From Alphaproteobacteria bacterium (GTDB taxonomy: Bacteria; Pseudomonadota; Alphaproteobacteria; CACIAM-22H2), in NCBI GenBank assembly GCA_016124335.1, contig WGNX01000005.1:248001-312000 (forward strand): a stretch of 64,000 nucleotides of DNA, read 5' to 3'. The translations under genes and the position numbers were made by a program. Within the stretch, counting starts at the first letter, position 1. Each line of letters starts with the position of its first letter. Under the pieces are notes generated by a model. That model worked only from the letters and a program-made list of their open reading frames with translations. It had not been told where the DNA came from and made no database searches. Shown one piece after another: positions 48,233-56,682 of this stretch.

Positions 48233-48799
48233 CTAGCGGCGATTCTTGCCGGGAACCCATAGGATATCGGCCTTTCCGTCACCGTTCACATGTCGCGAAA
48301 CGACGAAAAGATGGTCGGAAAGCCGGTTGACGTAGCGGATGGCCGCGGGATTCACCTTCTCGCGCGTGGCAAGTTCGACGATCTCGCGCTCCGCCCGGCG
48401 CGCGACCGTGCGCGCGAGATGGAGGTGGGCCGCCGCCGCCGAGCCGCCGGGCAGGATGAACGAGTCGAGTGGTGCAAGCCGCTCGTTGAGCGCGTCGATC
48501 TCGCGCTCGAGGCGCTCGACCTGCGCATCGGATATGCGCAAAGCCTCATGCTTGGGGGCAGGCGCCTCGGGCGTGCACAAATCGGCACCCAGATCGAACA
48601 GATCGTTCTGGATTGCCGCCAGCATCGTGTCGACGGAGGCGTCCACATGCAGGCGCGCGAGCCCGATGCAGGCGTTTGTTTCGTCCACGCTGCCATAGGC
48701 GGCCACGCGCAGGTCGAACTTCGGCACGCGCGCGCCGTTGCCCAGCGACGTTTCGCCACCGTCACCGCCCTTGGTGTAGATGCGCGTGAGCTTAACCAT
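48233..48799 (-). CDS. Cob(I)yrinic acid a,c-diamide adenosyltransferase (PduO/ATR type)
   Basis: 188 residues from the ATG at 48799. The N-terminal ATP loop YTKGGDGGETSLGNG and VDETNACIGLA are diagnostic, as is HLARTVARRAERE. It makes adenosylcobalamin, the cofactor needed by ethylmalonyl-CoA and methylmalonyl-CoA mutases. That fits the probable mcd gene nearby. The start overlaps the end of the 70-residue membrane protein by eight bases. Confidence 0.94.
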   Translation of the reverse strand: MVKLTRIYTKGGDGGETSLGNGARVPKFDLRVAAYGSVDETNACIGLARLHVDASVDTMLAAIQNDLFDLGADLCTPEAPAPKHEALRISDAQVERLEREIDALNERLAPLDSFILPGGSAAAAHLHLARTVARRAEREIVELATREKVNPAAIRYVNRLSDHLFVVSRHVNGDGKADILWVPGKNRR

Positions 48800-49004
48800 G
48801 CGTGTTGCGCAGCCACGCATAAAAGGCCAACAGCGCCAGCGCCAGCCCCTGCAGGCCCACGCGCCAGCGCATCATCTTGTTGCCGTGGCGGCGATTGAAA
48901 TCCCCGCCATGCGCCACGCCGCCAAGCCCGGTGAACAGCGAGATCACCACGCCGAGAACGACCAGGCCGATGACGTAAGGCAGCACTTTCAGGAGCAGGT
49001 CCAT
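48792..49004 (-). CDS. Twin transmembrane protein, HIG1-domain-like
   Basis: 70 residues with two membrane helices (VLPYVIGLVVLGVVISLFTG and GLQGLALALLAFYAWL) joined by GGDFNRRHGNKMMRWRVG. The NKMMRWRVGLQG turn resembles the conserved HIG1 (hypoxia-induced) region. The function in bacteria is unknown. It is coupled by overlap to the adenosyltransferase gene, an association I recall from other alphaproteobacteria. Confidence 0.75.
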   Translation of the reverse strand: MDLLLKVLPYVIGLVVLGVVISLFTGLGGVAHGGDFNRRHGNKMMRWRVGLQGLALALLAFYAWLRNTHG

Positions 49005-49045
49005 CGTCCTTACCTAGTGCGCGGCGCGCCCGGCGGCAAGCGCCG

Positions 49046-50677
49046 TCAGTTCCGCTTCTCCAAGAGGCCCCGCACGATGACCTGCGCCTGAATTTCGGCG
49101 GCCCCCTCGAAGATGTTGAGGATGCGGGCATCCGCAAGCAGGCGCGAGGCGGCATATTCGCTCGCATAGCCGTTGCCGCCGTGGATCTGCACGCAGTCGT
49201 CGGCCGCCGCCCACGCGGCGCGGGCGGCAAAAAGCTTGGCCATGCCCGCCTCGACGTCGCAGCGTCGGCCGGCATCCTTGGCGCGCGCGGCGGCCCGCGT
49301 CAGGCAGCGCGCGATCGTCGTCTCGACCGCCATCGCCGCGATCTTCGCGTAAACGCGGGGGAACGAAATGATCGCCTTGCCGAACTGCCGGCGTTGGCGC
49401 GCATAGGACAGGGCGGCGAACGTCGCCGCCTCGGCAACGCCGACCGCGCGCGCGGCGGTCTGGATGCGCGCGGACTCGAACGTCGCCATCAGCTGGCGGA
49501 AGCCCTCGCCCTCGACACCGCCAAGAAGCCCGTCGGCCGGCACGGCAAAGCCGTCGAAGGAAAGCTCGAATTCCTGCATGCCGCGATAGCCGAGCGTGCG
49601 GATCTCGCTGCCCTTGAGGCCCGCGACGGGGAAGGGGTCGTTCGCGGTTCCGCGCGGCTTGGGGGCAAGAAACATCGAAAGCCCGCGATGGTCGCTCGAG
49701 CGCGGATCGGTGCGTGCAAGCACGGTCATCAGGTCGGCCCGCGCGGCATGGGTGATCCAGGTTTTCGATCCCGTGATCCGCCAGATATCGCCCTCGCGCA
49801 CGGCGCGCGTGCGGATCGAGCCGAGGTCGGAGCCCGTATCGGGTTCCGTGAACACGGCCGTCGGCAGGCACGATCCGTCCGCGATTTTCGGCAACCACTC
49901 AAGGCGCTGTGCCTCGGTTCCGCCCAGGCGCACGAGCTCGCCCGCGATTTCCGAACGGGTCGCCAGCGAACCCGTCGCGAGGTGCGCGCGCGACAGCGTC
50001 TCGCTTGCGGCACACATCGCGATCTTGCCAAGCCCCAGCCCGCCATCCGCCTCGGGGATCGTCAGTCCGAAAACACCCATTTCGGCCAACCCCTCGACGA
50101 CACCGATCGGTATCAGCGTGTCTTCGTTGTGCCAGCGCTGTGCGTGCGGATCGATCTCGGCCGCCGCGAAGCGCTGCAATTGCCGGCGCATCTCCACCAA
50201 GACCGGATCGCCGTCATCGGCATCGGGCGCGATCTCGTCCTCGATGGCCGCGGCAAGCCGTGCGCGGCGCATGTCGAGATCTTCGGATTGAAGAAATCGC
50301 GCGACCGCCGGATCGGCGGCAAGCCGGTCTGCTTCCTTCGTGAGGCCCATGTCCGCCGGTCGCAAGGTTTCGCCCTGCGAGAGCGGCAGGCCATGGACAA
50401 GGCGCGCCAGATGCTCGGCGAAGCCAAGATGCACGATGTCGCGGCTACGCTCGTCGGCGCGACCCTGACGTTCCACTTCGTCCAGCCACTGCGCAAGGGC
50501 GGCAAGGCCCGCGACGCTTGCGGCAAGCCAGGCAAAGCCGTGCGCCGCACTCTGGCCGGCTTCGAGCAGTTTTGGATCGACACGGCCGTCGCGGACGAGC
50601 CGGTCGGTGAAATGGCGCCGTGCGGCCGTTTCGTAACGGCGCGCGGCGGCGAGTGCTTCCTCGGTGCTGCGGTCCAT
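49046..50677 (-). CDS. mcd: Acyl-CoA dehydrogenase, probable (2S)-methylsuccinyl-CoA dehydrogenase
   Basis: 543 residues, against about 380 for ordinary acyl-CoA dehydrogenases. The extra N-terminal 150 residues contain HGFAWLAASVAGLAALAQW and HGLPLSQGETLRPADMGL, a pattern I know from Mcd of the ethylmalonyl-CoA pathway. The catalytic domain has TAVFTEPDTGSDLGSIRTRA, ITGSKTWITHA and QIHGGNGYASEYAASRLLADARILNIFEGAAEIQ. Mcd oxidises methylsuccinyl-CoA to mesaconyl-CoA and passes electrons to ETF. Nearby etfBA, hbd and the adenosyltransferase support this. A different branched acyl-CoA remains possible. Confidence 0.75.
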   Translation of the reverse strand: MDRSTEEALAAARRYETAARRHFTDRLVRDGRVDPKLLEAGQSAAHGFAWLAASVAGLAALAQWLDEVERQGRADERSRDIVHLGFAEHLARLVHGLPLSQGETLRPADMGLTKEADRLAADPAVARFLQSEDLDMRRARLAAAIEDEIAPDADDGDPVLVEMRRQLQRFAAAEIDPHAQRWHNEDTLIPIGVVEGLAEMGVFGLTIPEADGGLGLGKIAMCAASETLSRAHLATGSLATRSEIAGELVRLGGTEAQRLEWLPKIADGSCLPTAVFTEPDTGSDLGSIRTRAVREGDIWRITGSKTWITHAARADLMTVLARTDPRSSDHRGLSMFLAPKPRGTANDPFPVAGLKGSEIRTLGYRGMQEFELSFDGFAVPADGLLGGVEGEGFRQLMATFESARIQTAARAVGVAEAATFAALSYARQRRQFGKAIISFPRVYAKIAAMAVETTIARCLTRAAARAKDAGRRCDVEAGMAKLFAARAAWAAADDCVQIHGGNGYASEYAASRLLADARILNIFEGAAEIQAQVIVRGLLEKRN

Positions 50678-50726
50678 GCGCGCATGCTATAGAGCCGATC
50701 AGCGCCCGGCCACAAGCGGACCCGCC

Positions 50727-51572
50727 ATGTCGTTTCTCGATCGTATCGCCGAATGCAATGCCCATGATCCATCGGCCTATCGTGCCCTCGTCTGCGCCGG
50801 GCACAGTGTGGGTGCCGTTCGCCACCGGATGGCCGAACGGCTGCGCGATTTTCCTGCGATTTTCTCGGTTTCCGACGAACGCGTCGTCCTGTCGGATGCC
50901 CTGACGGACGGCGACCAGCGCAGCGCGGCAATCGAACGCGTCGTGCGCGTGCTGGAAGCCGACGGTATCGTCACCGGCCGGCGGGACGAGGCCTACCCGG
51001 TGCTCGTCAACTGGGGCGACCAGCCGATATTCCGCATCGAAAGGGCCGCCGCCCCGCATTTCGGCATCCGGTCGTACGGTGTCCACATGACCGGCTACGT
51101 GCCGTCGCCCGACGGTCCGAAAATCTGGGTCGCGCGCCGCGCGAAAACGAAGCCGACTTTTCCCGGCATGCTCGACAACACGGTTGCCGGCGGCCAGCCT
51201 GTCGGCCTCGGGCTGCACGACAACATGGTCAAGGAATGCTGGGAAGAAGCCGGCATCCCCGCCGAGATCGCGCGCCGAGCGATCTGCACGGGTGCCATCA
51301 CCTACCGCATGGACGGCGAGGACGGGCTGAAGCCGGACGTGCAGTTCTGCTTCGATCTCGAGCTACCCGCCGATTTCGTTCCGCGCAATACCGACGGCGA
51401 GATCGACGAATTTTTCTGGTGGCCCTGGCAGAAGGTCGCCGAAGTGGTCGCCGAAACGCGCGAATTCAAGTTCAACTGCAATCTCGTGCTGATCGATTTT
51501 TTCGTCCGCCACGGCCTGATCGATCCGGGCCGTCCGGACTATCTCGACATTGTCGCCGGTCTCCGGCGCTGA
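50727..51572 (+). CDS. DUF4743 plus Nudix hydrolase (TNR3/YJR142W-like)
   Basis: 281 residues from the ATG at 50727. The N-terminal DUF4743 domain (1-105) precedes a Nudix domain with DNTVAGGQPVGLGLHDNMVKECWEEAGIP, in which the Nudix box G-x5-E-x7-REuxEExG is partly degenerate (KECWEEAG keeps EE). Eukaryotic relatives act on damaged thiamine diphosphates such as oxo- and oxythiamine diphosphate. The bacterial role is inferred from that. It is divergent from mcd. Confidence 0.82.
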   Translation: MSFLDRIAECNAHDPSAYRALVCAGHSVGAVRHRMAERLRDFPAIFSVSDERVVLSDALTDGDQRSAAIERVVRVLEADGIVTGRRDEAYPVLVNWGDQPIFRIERAAAPHFGIRSYGVHMTGYVPSPDGPKIWVARRAKTKPTFPGMLDNTVAGGQPVGLGLHDNMVKECWEEAGIPAEIARRAICTGAITYRMDGEDGLKPDVQFCFDLELPADFVPRNTDGEIDEFFWWPWQKVAEVVAETREFKFNCNLVLIDFFVRHGLIDPGRPDYLDIVAGLRR

Positions 51573-51606
51573 TAGCGTTTCCGGAAATACTGTTCCGGGA
51601 GACGCC

Positions 51607-52431
51607 ATGCAGACCGCCGACATGAGCCTGACGCAGGCCGAAATCGAGGCGTATCGCCGCGACGGGTATGTACTGCGGCGCGGCCTTTTTTCTCCGGATG
51701 AGATCGCGCTGGTTGACGAGGCGATCCGCACCGATCCGGCGATCGCGGCGAACACCTATGCCCGCATGGACAGCAAGGGTGCTTCGACCGAACTTGCGCT
51801 GTGGAACCATCCCGGCGACGACGTGTTCGGCGCGATCGCGCGTTGCACGCGGATCGTCGACTCGATGGAGAAGCTTCTGGGCGGCGAGGTCTACCACTGG
51901 CACTCGAAGCTGACGATGAAGCGCCCGAAGGTGGGTGGCGCATGGGACTGGCATCAGGATTACGGCTATTGGTACCGCAACGGCTGCCTGTTCCCGCAGA
52001 TGGCGAGCGTTTTCATCTCGGTCGATCCGTCCACGCGCGAGAATGGCTGCCTTGAGGTGCTTCGCGGTTCGCATCTTCTTGGCCGGCTCGAGCATGGCGT
52101 CGTGGGTGGGCAGGTGGGCGCCGATATCGAGCGTGTCGAGGCGGCGATGAAGGTGCTCGATCACGTATTCGTCGAGCAGGCACCGGGCGATGCGCTGTTC
52201 TTCGATTGCAACACCCTTCACACGTCCGGGCAGAACCTGTCCGAGAAGTCGCGCAACGTACTGCTGTGCTGCTACAACGCCGCGCGCAACAGCCCGTACA
52301 AACAGTCGGGCCATCCGTCCTATACGCGCCTCGAGAAGCTGCCGGACTCTGCGGTCGGTTCGGCGCGCGCGCAGGCGGTACACGAATTCTTCAAGCCGGA
52401 GCCGCGCATACCCGAGCCGGCGAAGAGTTAG
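51607..52431 (+). CDS. Phytanoyl-CoA dioxygenase (PhyH) family protein
   Basis: 274 residues from the ATG at 51607. Fe(II)/2-oxoglutarate oxygenase fold: the iron ligands are His and Asp in AWDWHQDYGYWY and the distal His in CNTLHTSGQNLSEKSRN, whose Arg can bind 2-oxoglutarate. The start LTQAEIEAYRRDGYVLRRGLFS is typical. It hydroxylates a small molecule of unknown identity. It lies between the Nudix gene and the type III polyketide synthase on the same strand; co-expression is possible. Confidence 0.88.
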   Translation: MQTADMSLTQAEIEAYRRDGYVLRRGLFSPDEIALVDEAIRTDPAIAANTYARMDSKGASTELALWNHPGDDVFGAIARCTRIVDSMEKLLGGEVYHWHSKLTMKRPKVGGAWDWHQDYGYWYRNGCLFPQMASVFISVDPSTRENGCLEVLRGSHLLGRLEHGVVGGQVGADIERVEAAMKVLDHVFVEQAPGDALFFDCNTLHTSGQNLSEKSRNVLLCCYNAARNSPYKQSGHPSYTRLEKLPDSAVGSARAQAVHEFFKPEPRIPEPAKS

Positions 52432-52516
52432 CAGCCGCAATCATTGTGGCGGATCTGCGGTAAATCGAGCCGCGATCCCGCTTGATGCCGACGGTTCTAT
52501 TGCGGATTGTGGGCGG

Positions 52517-53569
52517 ATGAGCGCTTCCGTTCGCCTTGTTTCCATCGCGACTGCTGTTCCACCAAATATTCTCACGCAGGATGTTGCCGTGCGCGCGGCC
52601 GAACGGGCGTTCGGCGCGCAAGTGCGCGACTTCAAGCGTCTCGCGCGCGTCTTCGAAACGGCCGGCATCAACCGCCGCCGGCTGGCCCGACCGGTCGACT
52701 GGTATTTCAAGCCGCTCGGCTGGCCCGAGCGCACCCGCGCGTTCGTCGAGGCCGGCGGCGAATTGTTCGTCGACGCCGCAAATCTCGCTCTTGCCCGGGC
52801 GGGGCTTTCGCCGGCGGATGTCGACTGTGTCGTGAGCGTATCCTCGACGGGAATTGCGACACCGAGCCTTGAGGCACAGGTCGCCGGTCGGCTTGGATTT
52901 CGCGCCGATGTCGAGCGCGTGCCGGTCTTCGGGCTTGGCTGTGCGGGCGGCGTATCGGGGTTGGCGATCGCGCGGCGGTTTGCGGCCGCGCGGCCAGGTG
53001 CGGTGGTGCTGATGGTCACCGTCGAACTCTGCTCGCTTGCGTTCCGCCCGGACCTGTCGACCAAAGCCAACGTCGTGGCGACCGCGCTGTTCGCCGACGG
53101 TGCCGCCGCCTGCGTCGTTCGCACTGGTGCGCCGGGCCTCGCCGACATCGAGGCGGACGGGCAGCATTTATGGCCGGATACGCTCGATACGATGGGGTGG
53201 TCGGTCGATCCGGTAGGGCTCGGCGTGATCCTCGATCGGGAAATTCCGCCTTTTGTCGGCACGCATCTGGCGCCGGCCGTCGCCGGAATTCTTGCGCGCG
53301 CCGGGCTTGGGCTCGATGCGATCGGCGGTTTCGCGTTCCATCCGGGCGGTCGCAAGGTCGTCGATGCGCTCGAGCGGGCTTTCGATCTGCCGCAAGGGAA
53401 CCTCGCGCATGAACGCGCGGTGCTTGCGGATTTCGGCAACATGTCGGCGCCGACCGCCTTTTTCGTGCTTGAGCGCGCGCTTGCGGCCGGTCTGGCGCCC
53501 CGCACGCTGCTTGCTGCACTGGGGCCCGGTTTCACCGCAAGCTGTCTTACGCTCAAGATGGCGTCATGA
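52517..53569 (+). CDS. Type III polyketide synthase (chalcone/stilbene synthase-like)
   Basis: 350 residues from the ATG at 52517. The catalytic triad is readable as C142 (GLGCAGGVSGLA), H275 (FHPGGRK) and N308 (FGNMSAPTAF). The enzyme condenses a starter acyl-CoA with malonyl-CoA to give alkylresorcinols or alkylpyrones. Its stop overlaps the ICMT-family methyltransferase by four bases, the same pairing as srsA-srsB of Streptomyces phenolic lipids. The product is therefore probably a methylated phenolic lipid for the membrane. Confidence 0.9.
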   Translation: MSASVRLVSIATAVPPNILTQDVAVRAAERAFGAQVRDFKRLARVFETAGINRRRLARPVDWYFKPLGWPERTRAFVEAGGELFVDAANLALARAGLSPADVDCVVSVSSTGIATPSLEAQVAGRLGFRADVERVPVFGLGCAGGVSGLAIARRFAAARPGAVVLMVTVELCSLAFRPDLSTKANVVATALFADGAAACVVRTGAPGLADIEADGQHLWPDTLDTMGWSVDPVGLGVILDREIPPFVGTHLAPAVAGILARAGLGLDAIGGFAFHPGGRKVVDALERAFDLPQGNLAHERAVLADFGNMSAPTAFFVLERALAAGLAPRTLLAALGPGFTASCLTLKMAS

Positions 53570-54063
53570 CAGCGGCCGTTTTCCTGCTCGGGTTTGTGAC
53601 CGTGCAGCGCCTGCTGGAAGTCTTGGCCGCCGCGCGCAACACGGCGGCATTGCGCGAGCGCGGCGCGGTCGAGTATGGCGCATCGCACTATCCGTTCATG
53701 ATCGCGCTGCACACGAGTTGGCTGGGCGGGCTCTGGCTACTGGGGCACGGCGTAGCGCCGGATATGGGCTGGTTAGCGGTCTACGCAGTCCTCCAGGTCG
53801 TGCGCATCTGGATAAGGGCGACGCTTGGCCGGCGATGGACGACGCGAATTCTCGTCGTTCCGGGCGAACGCCTTGTGCGGGCCGGACCGTATCGGTTCAT
53901 CGCGCATCCGAACTATGTCGTCGTCGTGGGCGAGATCGCCGTGCTGCCGCTTTGCCTCGGCTTGCCGGTCTATGCGCTGGTCTTCTCGCTGCTCAATGCG
54001 GTGATGCTGGCCGTCCGGATTCGCGTCGAGAATGCCGCCCTGGCTGCGGCAAAAGATCAGTAG
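53566..54063 (+). CDS. Isoprenylcysteine carboxyl methyltransferase (ICMT) family membrane methyltransferase
   Basis: 165 residues with about four hydrophobic segments. It carries RAGPYRFIAHPNYVVVVGEI, the ICMT/PEMT SAM-binding signature, then a final membrane helix. It is translationally coupled to the type III polyketide synthase, so it probably methylates the phenolic or pyrone product. It converges on a small membrane-protein gene with a seven-base overlap. Confidence 0.88.
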   Translation: MTAAVFLLGFVTVQRLLEVLAAARNTAALRERGAVEYGASHYPFMIALHTSWLGGLWLLGHGVAPDMGWLAVYAVLQVVRIWIRATLGRRWTTRILVVPGERLVRAGPYRFIAHPNYVVVVGEIAVLPLCLGLPVYALVFSLLNAVMLAVRIRVENAALAAAKDQ

Positions 54064-54263
54064 CCGCCGACTTTCGGCAGGTGCATCGGTGGATAGCGCG
54101 GGGGTGGCGGAGCCACGCGCACCGGTTCCGGCGCGGCATGTGCCGGCGCGCCGGCCACGATTCGGGCCATGAAATCGACAAGCGCGCCGAGCGTCCGCGA
54201 AAGCAGACCCAGCACGAACGCCGAAGCGGCGTAGATCGCGAGAATGATTAAGACCGTCTCCAT
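54057..54263 (-). CDS. Small hypothetical single-span membrane protein
   Basis: 68 residues. A hydrophobic N-terminal segment (VLIILAIYAASAFVLGLLS) is followed by a short proline-rich tail (PEPVRVAPPPPRYPPMHLP). No family recognised. The upstream 45 bases are unusually AT-rich for this genome and probably hold its promoter. Confidence 0.5.
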   Translation of the reverse strand: METVLIILAIYAASAFVLGLLSRTLGALVDFMARIVAGAPAHAAPEPVRVAPPPPRYPPMHLPKVGGY

Positions 54264-54308
54264 TACGCGCTATTTGTAGTAAATTTTATTTAATTTGTCT
54301 TAAATTGC

Positions 54309-55139
54309 CTAAAAATCCAGTTCTTTCAATATACTGGCTGCAGTTTTCCCGGCCTCCCGAAGTTCCTTGAGAGCCATTCCGCCGGCCCGCTTGGCCAGTC
54401 GCTGGCCCTTTTCATCGAGGACAAGCCGGTGGTGCCAATAGGCGGGTGCCGCGTAGCCGAGCAGCGCCTGCAGAAGCCGGTGGATATGGGTTGCCTCGAA
54501 CAGGTCGACGCCCCGCGTGACGAGATCGATCTGCTGGAGACGGTCGTCATGGACGACGGCAAGGTGGTAGCTCGCCGGAAATTCCTTGCGGGCGAGCACG
54601 ACATCGCCGAGCCGCTCGGGCGCGGCTCGCTGTCGGCCGGCCGCACGATCGATCCATTCGAGCGGTCCCGTAACCTCCAACGCCTTGCGCACGTCGAGAC
54701 GCAACGCATAGGGAGCGCCCGAAGCGACACGCGTCGCGACATCGTCGGCCGCGCGATGGCGGCACGTTCCCGGATAGAGCGCGCCGCTCTCATGTGGTGC
54801 ACCCCCGGCAGCCTCGATCTCGCGCATGATTTCGGCACGCGTACAAAAGCATTTGTAGAGCAGACCCATGCCTTCAAGCCGTGCGAGCGCGGCCGCATAG
54901 TCGGCCATGTGCTCGGACTGGCGGCGCACCGGCTTTTCCCAATCCAGCCCCAGCCAGGCGAGATCTTCGTAGATCCCGGCTTCGAATTCGGGGCGGCAGC
55001 GGCCGCGATCCGTGTCTTCGATGCGAAGGAGGAAACGCCCGCCCGCGGCATGCGCCGCGCGCTGCGCGAACAGGGCCGAAAAGGCGTGGCCCAGATGAAG
55101 CCGGCCGGTCGGCGAAGGCGCAAATCGCGTGACGGTCAT
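54309..55139 (-). CDS. gluQ: Glutamyl-Q tRNA(Asp) synthetase
   Basis: 276 residues, a truncated class I synthetase without the anticodon-binding domain. It has FAPSPTGRLHLGHAFSAL (HIGH-type), LRIEDTDRGRCRPEFE, the zinc-site cysteines CFCTR and YPGTCRH, and RLAKRAGGM in place of KMSKS. It attaches glutamate to the queuosine of tRNA-Asp. Nothing in the immediate neighbourhood concerns queuosine. Confidence 0.93.
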   Translation of the reverse strand: MTVTRFAPSPTGRLHLGHAFSALFAQRAAHAAGGRFLLRIEDTDRGRCRPEFEAGIYEDLAWLGLDWEKPVRRQSEHMADYAAALARLEGMGLLYKCFCTRAEIMREIEAAGGAPHESGALYPGTCRHRAADDVATRVASGAPYALRLDVRKALEVTGPLEWIDRAAGRQRAAPERLGDVVLARKEFPASYHLAVVHDDRLQQIDLVTRGVDLFEATHIHRLLQALLGYAAPAYWHHRLVLDEKGQRLAKRAGGMALKELREAGKTAASILKELDF

Positions 55140-55204
55140 TGCAGTCTCGACAGTCGCATGTCGGCACTGCTACCAGATGACGCGCTGGCAATCGAGGATC
55201 GCGC

Positions 55205-55876
55205 ATGCAGTTTTTCGAACTGGACGGCCCGCGCCTGCCCCCGGCATCGGGCGGCAAGACCAAGAGCGTCGTCGTGCTGCTGCATGGCCTCGGGGCCGAC
55301 GGCAACGACCTCATTTCGCTCGCACCGCTCTGGGCGCGCGTGCTGCCCGATACCGAATTCGTCTCGCCGCATGCGCCGTTCCCGTGCGACATGGCACCTT
55401 ATGGCCGGCAATGGTTCAGCCTTCTCGACCGCACGCCGGCGCGCGTCCTCGCCGGCGTCCAGGCGGCGGCACCCATCCTCGATGCGTTTCTCGATGAAGA
55501 ACTTGCGCGCCACGATCTTCCGCCCGAACGGCTGGCGCTTGTCGGGTTCAGCCAGGGCACGATGATGTCGCTGTTCGTGGCGCCCCGCCGCCCGGTCGCC
55601 ATAGCCGGTGTCGTCGGCTATTCGGGTGCGCTGGTTGGTGCCGAACTTCTCGCGAACGAGTTGCGTGCCCGCCCGCCGGTTCTGCTTGTTCACGGCGACG
55701 CCGATCCGATCGTGCCGTACGAGCGGATGGCCGCTGCGGCATCCGCGCTCGATGCCGCCGGAATTTCTGTCGAGACGTTGACCTGCCCGGGCCTGCCGCA
55801 TTCGATCGACGAAGCGGGCCTGCAGGCTGGAGCGGAATTCCTCGTCGACCGTCTGGACAGGACGCTCGTCGGCTGA
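55205..55876 (+). CDS. Alpha/beta hydrolase, phospholipase/carboxylesterase family (YpfH-like)
   Basis: 223 residues. The catalytic triad is S116 in GFSQGTM, D167 in HGDADPIVP and H199 in CPGLPHSID. VVVLLHGLGADGNDLISLAP is the family start. It hydrolyses carboxylic esters, with thioester activity possible. Cytosolic. It is divergent from gluQ. Confidence 0.9.
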   Translation: MQFFELDGPRLPPASGGKTKSVVVLLHGLGADGNDLISLAPLWARVLPDTEFVSPHAPFPCDMAPYGRQWFSLLDRTPARVLAGVQAAAPILDAFLDEELARHDLPPERLALVGFSQGTMMSLFVAPRRPVAIAGVVGYSGALVGAELLANELRARPPVLLVHGDADPIVPYERMAAAASALDAAGISVETLTCPGLPHSIDEAGLQAGAEFLVDRLDRTLVG

Positions 55877-55979
55877 AATCGCGCGGAGCGTCATCGCGCC
55901 GCAACATCCCGGATATTGTGTTTGGGCGCCGGATGTCCTATCTAGGAATAGCTATTGTGACGTCGAATCTCGTGCCGCG

Positions 55980-56011
55980 GCTTGCCCGGACTTGAACGAC
56001 CAAGGGCAAGC
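55980..56011 (+). promoter_or_regulatory. Stem-loop upstream of the HNH gene
   Basis: GCTTGCCC (55980-55987) pairs perfectly with GGGCAAGC (56004-56011) around a 16-base loop. It is followed by GGAGG and the GTG start at 56044. There is no T run. It may be a leader structure or a terminator-like element for the esterase; the role is unknown. Confidence 0.4.
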
Positions 56012-56043
56012 GCTGCACCCCGAACGGAGGCGAAGGGTCGCGC

Positions 56044-56682
56044 GTGAGCCTTGGAGAGTCCGATACGCTGAGCGAACCGCTCGACCCGGCGTCCGTACCC
56101 TTCGTTCCCGCGCATTCGCACGCGATCAACGCCGACGCGTGCCCGGCGCTTGTCCTCAACGCCGATTTCCGGCCGCTGTCCTATTTCCCGCTTTCGCTGT
56201 GGTCCTGGCAGGATGCGATCAAGGCCGTCTACCAGGAGCGGGTCAACGTCGTTTCGCAGTACGACCGCATCGTGCGCTCGCCCTCGCAGGCGATCCGCCT
56301 GCCGTCAGTGATCTCACTGAAGGAATACGTGCCGGCGGCGCGCCGGCCGGCCTTCACGCGCTTCAACGTGTTCCTGCGCGACCGGTTCGAATGCCAGTAT
56401 TGCGGCAGCGGTTTCCCGGCGCCCGAACTGACCTTCGATCACGTGATCCCGCGCTCGCGCGGCGGGCGTACGACATGGGCAAACGTCGTCACGGCCTGCT
56501 CGTGCTGCAATCTCGTGAAAGGCAGCCGCCTGCCCCGGGAGGCGAAGATGTTCCCGCGCAACGCGCCGGTCCAGCCGACTTCGACCGTGTTGCAGGAAAA
56601 CGGGCGCGCATTCCCGCCGAACTACCTGCATGAGAGTTGGCGCGACTTCCTCTACTGGGACACCGAACTCGATCCCATCTAG
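56044..56682 (+). CDS. HNH endonuclease family protein
   Basis: 212 residues from a GTG. The HNH/beta-beta-alpha-metal motif is complete: CQYCGSGFPAPELTFDHVIPRSRGG, then TTWANVVTACSCCNLVKGSR, with two CxxC zinc pairs. The N-terminal 110 residues (ALVLNADFRPLSYFPLSLWSWQDAIKAVYQERVNVVS) are the usual partner region of this widespread cellular family. There is no phage or defence context. Its TAG shares CTAG with the convergent PL5 gene. Confidence 0.9.
   Translation: MSLGESDTLSEPLDPASVPFVPAHSHAINADACPALVLNADFRPLSYFPLSLWSWQDAIKAVYQERVNVVSQYDRIVRSPSQAIRLPSVISLKEYVPAARRPAFTRFNVFLRDRFECQYCGSGFPAPELTFDHVIPRSRGGRTTWANVVTACSCCNLVKGSRLPREAKMFPRNAPVQPTSTVLQENGRAFPPNYLHESWRDFLYWDTELDPI

Noticed and set aside
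52190-52516. Extension of the type III polyketide synthase into the PhyH gene
   Set aside because: The added residues are Arg/Ser-rich out-of-frame translation of the PhyH gene; the ATG at 52517 gives the normal family length.
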